From Mustela lutreola (lineage: Eukaryota > Chordata > Mammalia > Carnivora > Mustelidae), in NCBI RefSeq assembly GCF_030435805.1, contig NC_081303.1, forward strand, positions 73,941,910 through 74,005,909: DNA of 64,000 nt. Direction: 5' to 3'. Shown here piece by piece: positions 58,601 to 64,000 of this stretch. The notes under the pieces were generated by a model. The model made no database searches, was not told the origin of the DNA, and saw only the letters and a list, made by a program, of their open reading frames with translations. Every line of letters starts with the position of its first letter. The first letter of the stretch is position 1. The position numbers were made by a program, and so were the translations under genes.

Positions 58601-60280
58601 ACATTCCCGACAGTAACAGAAACTATCAAGTACGAGGTAGTGACCTAGTAAGAATGCGTGAGTTCTTTGAAGAACGTTAAAACTCCGCAGAACGGGCGCC
58701 TGGTCGCTCAGCGGTTAAGCATCTACCTTAAGCTCCCCATGATCCTGGGGTCCTGGGATCCAGCCCCACATCGGGCTCCCTGCTGAGCGGAGAGCCCGCC
58801 CCTCCCTCTGCTGCTGCCCCTGCTGGGCCCCCTCCTTCTCTGTCTCCCTCTCTGACTAATCGATAGAATCTTAGGAAAATGAGTCTGAAAAAGAAAACCT
58901 GGTGGCGGCGGGCGGCAGACAAGGAAAGCCACGTGACTGACAAGTGCGGCGAGGGGCCCGGGAACTGCTGTGGAACAGCCCTGTCCACGCCTTCAGAGCG
59001 GCAGGGGTTAGGTGGACGCCGGTGCCGGTGAGGATGGAGGAGACAGGGACAGCTTTCCTGGGAAGCAACCTGGCCAGGCAGAGGCGGGTGCGAACCCCAG
59101 AAGCCAGGGCCCCTCTCAGCGCTCGGGCAAAAGCAAGGACAAGGGCAGCGGCCCAGGCAGGAGCTGTGGAGGACGGGCGAGCCGGCCAGGGGTCTGCCCC
59201 CGGCTGGGTGAGCGCCGGATGCCCACCAGGGAATGAAAGGCGGCCCAGGCCCTGCACCCCAGGCACCCAGGATCCGTGGTGACCCCGTAACGCAAGCGTG
59301 TTCAGTGAGAACGGCCTCCGCGGGCCCATTATCACTCACGTCCACTTACAAACAGGCACGAAACCTGTTTTTCAGGGAGGCGAACACACCAGTGTCCCCT
59401 CCTCGCACTGGCCAACCCAGATGCCCCGACCCGCCGCTCTACTCCTCGGAGTCCCTTCTCCTGATGGCACTGGACTCCGGAGAGCAGGCGCCCTGCGCCC
59501 CGACCGCCGGTCCACCTCCAGCTCCGGCAGCACGGCCGGCGACCCTGCGGGCAAGGCCTCCCGCCCCAACCCCGCGGGACACCGAGCCCACAGAAAGCGA
59601 GGTGTATGGAGGGGGGCGGGCGGGGGCGAAGACGGAAATACCTAAAACAGGAGCGACCTGGCCTGGGCAGGTCTTGGCGGTGGCTTTCGACGGGTCCACG
59701 CGAGCAACTGCGGACGCTTTACCAGGCTCCTTCCTGCGACAACTGCAGGAGAACCGCTCCTGCACGGAGGCCACCAGCGGCCACCAGTGTCCGGCACCGG
59801 GCGCCCCTCCCCGGCGGCCCCGACGACCTCCGGGCCTTGGCACAAGCCTGGTCCGTAGCCTTCGCCCCGTCGCCCCCCGGTTCCGCTCGGCGTCACGTGC
59901 TCTGCGGCTCCCTCCCCGCGCGGCCCTCGGTCTCGGCCGGCCCGGCGCCCGCCCCCGCACGCCCGCCCCGGAGGCCCAGCGCCCAGCTCCCCGCCCCGCC
60001 CCCGACGGCGCGCGCGACCACGTGACCGCGGGCGGAGCCCGGCCAGTCGCGACCCGGGCGCGAGGCCCCGTGACCGGGCGGCCGCCGCGCCCCTCCCCGG
60101 CCTCTCGCTTCCCGCCTCTTACCTCCCGGCAGCGACCAGCTTCTGGAGGAAAGTTTCCACCAGCGTGTCGAGGAGCTTCACCCTCGGGATGGTGGCGCCG
60201 GGGGGCACGGCTGGACACGACCCTTCAGGCCCCCTTTCCTCGCAGCCGCCGTCTGCGTGGACGCGGCGCGCTGCGGCCAT
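46622..60280 (-). CDS. PMF1: PMF1, kinetochore MIS12-complex subunit (polyamine-modulated factor 1)
   Basis: NNF1 homologue; part of the four-subunit MIS12 complex linking centromere chromatin to NDC80. Coding exons on the minus strand: 60280-60123, 49740-49635, 49080-48980, 48012-47817, 46675-46622; all GT-AG; 204 aa against 205 in human. Exon 1 (52 codons) starts MAAARRVHADGGCEE and holds the head helix VKLLDTLVETFLQKLVAAG. Exon 2 continues with YQRFSDCYKRLCQLQPDVTQ. Exons 4-5 encode a Gln/Glu/Arg-rich coiled coil (about 140-195, AENRRLAEAVLAGRRQLEQ) ending GEPE. The start codon lies inside an AAGATGGCCGC motif. Intron 1 is about 10.4 kb and packed with SINEs. Confidence 0.96.
47530..47690 (-). 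mobile_element. old CAN-SINE
   Basis: In PMF1 intron 4. AATCCCAAGCAGACTCTGCTG and CGGACGCTTGACAGACTGCG are diverged forms of the older carnivore SINE body and head. Confidence 0.7.
48410..48598 (+). mobile_element. CAN-SINE
   Basis: Forward copy in PMF1 intron 3, from GGGTGCCTGGGTGGCTCAGT to ATAAATAAAACCTTTAAAAA. The flanks TTTGTTTTT and TTCGTTTTT look like a short imperfect target duplication. Confidence 0.9.
50437..50627 (-). mobile_element. CAN-SINE
   Basis: TTTTTTAAAGATTTTATTTA at the start, then a purine-rich body and CCGACGGAGCCCCTGGGCAC at the diverged head. Confidence 0.85.
52453..52489 (+). repeat. (CCCCA)n microsatellite
   Basis: Six or so CCCCA units in a row within PMF1 intron 1. 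Confidence 0.9.
53400..53598 (-). mobile_element. CAN-SINE
   Basis: Reverse copy from TTTTTTAAAGATTTAAATTA to ACTGAGCCCCCCAGGCGTCC. Confidence 0.87.
53606..53690 (-). mobile_element. old CAN-SINE fragment
   Basis: GTAGGGCTGGAACTCAGCAC and CCCCGAGATCTAGAGCGCCC are the reversed older SINE body; the copy is next to the younger one before it. Confidence 0.5.
53783..53960 (-). mobile_element. CAN-SINE
   Basis: Reverse copy from TTTTTTTAAAGATTTTGTTT to GGAGCCACCCCAGCGCCCC. Confidence 0.86.
54375..54590 (-). mobile_element. young CAN-SINE with perfect TSD
   Basis: Reverse copy with a long T-rich tail complement. The 15-bp duplication ACAAGTTAGCTTTTA is perfect at 54360-54374 and 54591-54605. Confidence 0.93.
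55687..55798 (-). mobile_element. old CAN-SINE fragment
   Basis: Contains GGCCTGAACCTACTACCCCA and GCCACTGAGCTGCCGGGCAC, a diverged reversed SINE body and head. Confidence 0.5.
55928..56115 (-). mobile_element. CAN-SINE
   Basis: Reverse copy ending CACTGAGCCACCCAGGTGCC; head slightly shortened. Confidence 0.87.
56128..56322 (-). mobile_element. young CAN-SINE
   Basis: Reverse, nearly consensus copy ending ACTGAGCCACCCAGGCGCCC. It sits right beside the previous SINE; the preceding AATAGAATCTTATTATT may be shared A-tail sequence. Confidence 0.9.
56380..57100 (+). mobile_element. old L1 3' end, strongly GC-shifted
   Basis: Order and wording follow the L1 3' end: TTCTCCAAAGAAGACC, GATGGAAATCCTGACAC, GGGGAGTGACTGCAACG, AATGTTCTGGAACTAGAGAG, then TGTGCACCACGAGGGTACAT. 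Many A/T positions of the usual sequence are G/C here. Confidence 0.65.
57672..57829 (-). mobile_element. CAN-SINE, shortened head
   Basis: Reverse copy from TTTTTAAGATTTTATTTATT to GACCTGAGACCTCCAGGCAT; part of the head is missing. Confidence 0.83.
57906..58108 (-). mobile_element. CAN-SINE with imperfect TSD
   Basis: Reverse copy ending CCGAGCCCCCCAGGCGCCCC. Flanks ACATAGCCAAAACT and ACAGAGCCAAAACT (about 57894-57907 and 58111-58124) differ at one base. Confidence 0.9.
58190..58560 (+). mobile_element. old L1 3' end, GC-shifted
   Basis: GGGTGAATCTCACAAGGGCA, CCTTCCATTTGATAAAGTG, GGAAAGTGGTTACCCTTCC and TCCGGATCCGGGTGCCGGTC follow, in order, the 3' end of another old L1 type (GTTACCCTTGG, TGATCTGGGTGCTGGTTACA). 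Contains a run of twelve G. Confidence 0.6.
58692..58880 (+). mobile_element. CAN-SINE
   Basis: Forward copy with head GGGCGCCTGGTCGCTCAGCG and tail AATCGATAGAATCTTAGGAA; the only clear plus-strand SINE in PMF1 intron 1. Confidence 0.83.
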
Positions 60281-60460
60281 CTTGAACTCCGACCGCCGAA
60301 TCTAACGGGCTCGCTCGCCCCGCCCCCCGGGCCTCCCGATTGGCCGGCCCGGCACCGGGCGCCTCCGGTTGGAAGGGGCGAGTGTCCGTCACCGAGCCGC
60401 GGGGGCGGGGCGGCGCGCTCCGGCGGGCCGAGGGACCACGCGCACGCGGACGCCCGGGGG
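59800..60460 (-). promoter_or_regulatory. CpG island, PMF1 promoter
   Basis: Dense CpG region around PMF1 exon 1. No TATA box. It begins in intron 1 and ends at the SLC25A44 poly(A) signal, so the promoter must lie in the roughly 190 bases between 60280 and 60474 or overlap that gene's 3' UTR. Confidence 0.65.
60272..60284 (-). promoter_or_regulatory. YY1-type motif over the PMF1 start codon
   Basis: TCAAGATGGCCGC on the gene strand. AAGATGGCCGC fits the YY1 consensus AANATGGCNGC, with the start ATG as its core. Confidence 0.5.
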
Positions 60461-60473
60461 CTCGGTCAAAAGG

Positions 60474-60479
60474 TTTAAT
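60474..60479 (-). terminator. SLC25A44 poly(A) signal, ATTAAA type
   Basis: TTTAAT on the plus strand gives ATTAAA on the SLC25A44 strand, the last such signal before the PMF1 CpG island. The implied 3' UTR is about 2.1 kb. Confidence 0.5.
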
Positions 60480-62562
60480 CACACGGCAGAGGCTTCGTAC
60501 AGTGCATCGGCGGGTGTCCGCCGCTCGCGTTCGCAGAGTCCAGTGTGCCACGCGCCAGCTGCACCTGCGTGCCCGCCGCCCCGCTGTCCCACGTTCCTTC
60601 CGGGGCGGGCCACAGACCAGCCCCCCGCGAGTCCAGCGGCCGCCGCCTTCGGCCCGCTGCCCACCCGAGCGCTCCGTAACCCGAGGCCACCCGCCCCCGC
60701 AGGGGTCGGGGCCCCCTGTCCGAACACCGGCCGGGGCGAGGGAGGGAGGTGGGCAGAGGGAGAGGTGGAGGAAGGAGGGAGCGGTAGACACACGGAGAAA
60801 GAGGTGGACAGAGGGACAGCCAGACAGAGGGAGAGGTAGAGAGGGCGGGGGGGGGGGGGTTTGGCACCCCGCATGGGGAGCTCGGGGCGGGGCAGGGGGG
60901 AGCAGTCTGAGCGCACGCACGCCCCCTCCTGCCACGGCCCCCCGAGTGGCCAGCGTGGGGCCGACAGCAGCCTCTAGGGAGGAGGCGTGGAGCGAAGCGC
61001 GGAGACTGCAGGGACAGGAGCCCTGGCCTCCACCCTCCTGGTGGCTCTTGGGCAGGTGGGTGACTGAGGGGCAGTGGGTCAGAGTCACCTGTGCACCCTG
61101 GTGTGGGGGGGAGCCACTAGGGGACGGACACTGGGGGACACCTGACAGAGGAGGAGAGGGGACACAAAACCAAAGGGAGGTGAAGGGGGTTCGCCCTCAA
61201 AGATCTAACAGACCCCGGTGGACAGAGGTGGAGAAGCGGGGTCTGGCTCTGACCTGGCCAGGGAGACAGAAGGGGGCAGCCGTTGAAGTGTCAAGGCCTC
61301 GGGTAGCTAGCACCTTTCACGGCACCGCGGCCATTCCCGGGGTGGGACTGATGAGAGGCGGGAAGGCTCCTCCAGCCACACGTGTAACCTCTGTGGGTGC
61401 GGCAGCATGGGTGGCAGCGGCGTGTGGGGAAGGAGGAGTGCCGGGCAGCCGCGCAGGGCAGTGTCGGGCTGGTAAGTGCAGCGGTCGTGGGCAGGTGGTT
61501 TCGTGGCCTGCTCCTGACTCTCCCAGCACCCCTCGGGAGGCCTGTGACCGGGAAGGCTCTTCACTGGGATGAGGAGAGAGACACCAGTGGTTCCACGACT
61601 CGGAGGCTCCCGCTGTGAGGCCTGTGTGTCCGTGAGTCCCGCGGACCCGGGTACAGACATGGGTGACCCCACTGCGTAGGGCCCAGAGCTCCACTGGGCT
61701 TCCCCGGACCGGCTGTTCTCTCTGCCTGGCAGGCCCTCTAGTCACCCCGGGCCTGCACGTCCGGGGGCTGCTGGCTCGGAAGGAACGTGGACGGGACAGA
61801 TAATTGGTATTGAGGGAAAAGCCGCGTTTTCCACCTGTCTTGAGGAAGGGGTGGGCTCTGACTGCAGGACTGGCGCTTCAGCAGGACTGACAGTACCTAG
61901 TTCACAGGTGTTAAAAAAACACACACAAGATAAAGGATCAACACTTGTCCCCGACCTAATACCTCTCCAAAGAGAGGACAAGTGCTCTGGAACACCAGAG
62001 GTTCTCGCTGCTCCTACTCCCCGCGCGGAAGTGCCGGCCCGTGCCTCCAGCGCCCCGTGGGCAGGGAGAAGCAGCGCAGTCCGGCGGGCAGCTCAGTCCC
62101 GAAGTAAACACGAGCGGGCCCGCGGAAGGCAGCGGGAGAGGGCTCGTGGCAGCCGATGGGAGCGGGGCTGAGGGCCCAGAAGACCAGTGACGGGAAGCAA
62201 GCTCTATGTACAGCTCTTGTCTGGGTGTCAGGAACACAGACGGTGGGGGAAGCCAGAAGAGGTTCCGCAGGGCGTGGGGCGGTGGCACTGGACGGTGGGT
62301 TTCCTTAGGACGGGGCTGAGGACCGGGACTGAGCCAGGGAGCCCAGCAGGGCAAGAAAACGAAAAGTAACGGGCGAGGGGGTCCCGGTGTGGAGCTTCTT
62401 CAGCAAGAGCCGTTCCGTCTCTGCCCTGTCCCAGACAGGCCCCCTGGGGTAGGGCTGCAGATGTGGGGTGGCGGGGAGCCCGTCGGGAGGCGGCGCCACC
62501 CCCCCACGCGGCCCCTGCCCCAGAGCAGCGCGGCCACCAGTGGGCTTGGCTCCCGCCGCGGG
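60480..62562 (-). other. SLC25A44 3' UTR (inferred)
   Basis: Extent inferred from the stop codon at 62563 and the ATTAAA at 60474. It holds a purine-rich stretch with GAGAGG repeats at about 60740-60850. Long open frames on the plus strand here (up to 410 codons) are antisense and GC-driven, with no protein resemblance. Confidence 0.5.
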
Positions 62563-62754
62563 TTACCAGTGTCGGGAGTCGACCAGCTCCGGCCGGAGGC
62601 TCAGCTTCTTGAGGCTCTCGTAGCCCACCACGATGACGATGGTGGAGGGCGTAGCTGAGATGATTCTGGCCGAGAGGCCCTTCATGAGGCCCCAGGGCCC
62701 CTCTTCCGCCATCAGCTGTCTGAAGGTCAGGATGATGGAGCTCTTGCCTTCCAC
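62563..62754 (-). CDS. SLC25A44: SLC25A44, mitochondrial BCAA carrier, last coding exon
   Basis: Encodes the last 63 residues of the inner mitochondrial membrane carrier for branched-chain amino acids (MBC). The exon starts after CAG at 62755 with GTG GAA and ends with TAA at 62565-62563. It reads VEGKSSIILTFRQLMAEEGP, then WGLMKGLSARIISATPSTI, then VIVVGYESLKKLSL and the end RPELVDSRHW, matching the end of human SLC25A44 as remembered. This covers the end of the third mitochondrial carrier repeat, including the last matrix helix (GPWGLMKGL) and the sixth membrane helix. The other exons lie beyond the window. Confidence 0.95.
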   Translation of the reverse strand: MEGKSSIILTFRQLMAEEGPWGLMKGLSARIISATPSTIVIVVGYESLKKLSLRPELVDSRHW

Positions 62755-63829
62755 CTGGAGAAGCACACAGCGGAGGGCCGCGGGCTGCGGTCAGAGCCGC
62801 TCAGCACAGCCTTGTGCCTTGGGGTCCGGGGTGGGACCGTGCTTGGGCGTGGCAGGGTGGCCCGGGGCTGCGTGTGGGCCCCAGTGCCGGCCCGCCTGCC
62901 AGGGTCGGATCCTGCTCCCCGGTCACCGGTCACCGGTCACCGACAGCACAGCCCCGTGGGGAGTGTACTCTGTGCTCGGGGCCCTCGCGCGTGCAACAGC
63001 AACGGAGCACCCCCGGCCCCGCCGCGGTCGTCTGAGCAGTCGTCTGAGCGGTCCCGCTGGCAGGCCCCGGCGCCCTGTTAGTGCGAGCTATTACCGCCGT
63101 CAGGCCGGCCCTCCGCCGCGGCCCTGCCCTGGCTGCGTCCCTCTGGCCTCAGGGAGACCGGGTACTCGCGGTCCTGCCGCTCTGTCCTTTCCATTCCGAC
63201 CACTTCAGTCCCTCAGTCCCCGAGGCTGGACTCCTCCCCTCACGCTGGCACCCACACACCCCCCAAGGCCCCTGTTCCCTGCCACACCGGAGTCCAGCTG
63301 AAACTGGCACCTCCTCTGTTCTTCTCGACAGTCCTGCCCCCTTCCTGTGCCCCCAGACCCTGCCACCGAAGCACACTTGGTCCCACTCAGACCCTCAGAC
63401 GGCGCAGGACACCAGCTCTCCGTGTCACGCCTCCCCAGACTGGGCGATGTTCACAAGGCCATGGGCTCGGAGCGTCAGCCCCTCCCCCCACGTCCCGCAG
63501 CTCCGGCCGCACACCACACCCCGCTCTTCCTCCGCACACCCTCCGCACACCCTGCTCTTCCTGGGCAGCACTCTCCTCTGCCCGCCTCTGCCCCCTGCCC
63601 TCCCTGTCCTCCCGCAGAGCCACAGCCGGGGCAGGGCCGCTCGGGTGAGCCTCCAGGCCTCCAGCGCGCTTTGTCCCCTCCCGCCCGGCAGTGCCTCGGC
63701 AGCAGACACCTGTCCTTTCCCTTGGTCTCCTCACGGAACACTCGAAATAAGCCTCAGAAGAGGAGGGAACCTGTGCACTTTGTTATCTGCAAACCAATCA
63801 GATGCCAACTGATTCGTTCAAAAGTGTGT
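62755..63829 (-). other. SLC25A44 last intron (part)
   Basis: No exon seen. A short tandem GGTCACC repeat lies at about 62919-62941; 63160-63720 is pyrimidine-rich on the plus strand. Confidence 0.5.
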
Positions 63830-64000
63830 GGGGGGGTGCCTGGGGGGCTTAGTCGTTGGGCGTCTGCCTTCAGCTCAGGCCATGGGATCGAGCCCTGCAT
63901 CGAGCTCTCTGCTCGGCGGGAAGCCTGCTTCTCCCTCTCCCACTCCCCCTGCTTGTGTTCCCTCTCTTTGCTGTGTCTCTCTCCATCAAATAAATAAAGA
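63830..64000 (+). mobile_element. CAN-SINE, cut by window end
   Basis: Forward copy with head GGGGTGCCTGGGGGGCTTAG and tail CATCAAATAAATAAAGA running off the window. Confidence 0.88.

Larger units (their letters stand above)
49741..60122 (-). other. PMF1 intron 1
   Basis: About 10.4 kb. It holds at least eleven CAN-SINE copies (listed singly), nearly all on the minus strand, a (CCCCA)n run, and two L1 3' ends with strongly GC-shifted sequence. Between 50640 and 53390, and 58890 and 59800, I see no recognisable gene or repeat; the open frames there have no protein resemblance. Confidence 0.6.

Noticed and set aside
59233-60285. Plus-strand open frame of 350 codons
   Set aside because: Lies antisense across PMF1 exon 1 and its CpG island; composition explained by GC richness.
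60340-61572. Plus-strand open frame of 410 codons
   Set aside because: Antisense to the SLC25A44 3' UTR and PMF1 promoter; low-complexity Arg/Gly/Pro content expected from GC-rich DNA, no recognisable domain.
1-64000. Search for CRISPR arrays, operons, phage or plasmid features
   Set aside because: The window is clearly mammalian nuclear DNA; tandem repeats found are micro/minisatellites without spacer structure.
1-64000. Search for retroviral or LTR elements
   Set aside because: No paired long terminal repeats, primer site or viral protein signature was recognised by reading.

Overview
This is nuclear DNA from a carnivoran mammal. The window holds the conserved block that in human lies at 1q22 (reverse order here): CCT3 - GLMP - TMEM79 - SMG5 - PAQR6 - BGLAP - PMF1 - SLC25A44. 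Gene identities come from reading exons against remembered human proteins; every exon boundary used is GT-AG and the summed lengths match the human proteins closely (GLMP 406 aa, TMEM79 395, SMG5 1011, PAQR6 344, BGLAP 100, PMF1 204). The introns carry many tRNA-Lys-derived carnivore SINEs (CAN-SINEs), several with clear target-site duplications. Their sub-type suggests a caniform, probably a mustelid; the species is inferred, not proven.

Layout: 1-2170 has the last three coding exons of CCT3 (+). 2175-5340 is intergenic with old repeats. 5410-7685 is GLMP (+), facing TMEM79 (8918-12583, -); their poly(A) signals are about 250 bp apart. A CpG island at about 14200-15900 probably serves as a shared head-to-head promoter for TMEM79 (-) and SMG5 (+). 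SMG5 fills 15066-37693 with 22 coding exons. PAQR6 (+, 41093-43470) faces BGLAP (-, 44300-44927), with poly(A) signals only about 125 bp apart. PMF1 (-, 46622-60280) lies upstream of BGLAP in the same orientation, as in the human locus where PMF1-BGLAP read-through occurs. The 3' end of SLC25A44 (-) ends less than 200 bp from the PMF1 start.

The genes do not form one pathway: they cover protein folding (CCT3), lysosomal membrane (GLMP), epidermal secretion and membrane trafficking (TMEM79), nonsense-mediated decay (SMG5), membrane steroid signalling (PAQR6), bone matrix hormone (BGLAP), kinetochore (PMF1) and mitochondrial branched-chain amino acid transport (SLC25A44). They are linked by compact shared promoters and shared 3' ends.

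I see no undescribed gene system. The most interesting signals are small and local: a minisatellite grown out of a SMG5 exon end that repeats the splice donor eight times, a tandem-duplicated splice donor in GLMP exon 1, an upstream ORF before SMG5 (an NMD factor), a DR3 vitamin D element and a Runx site before BGLAP, and a TFEB/MITF-type E-box before GLMP. No retrovirus-like or LTR element was recognised.
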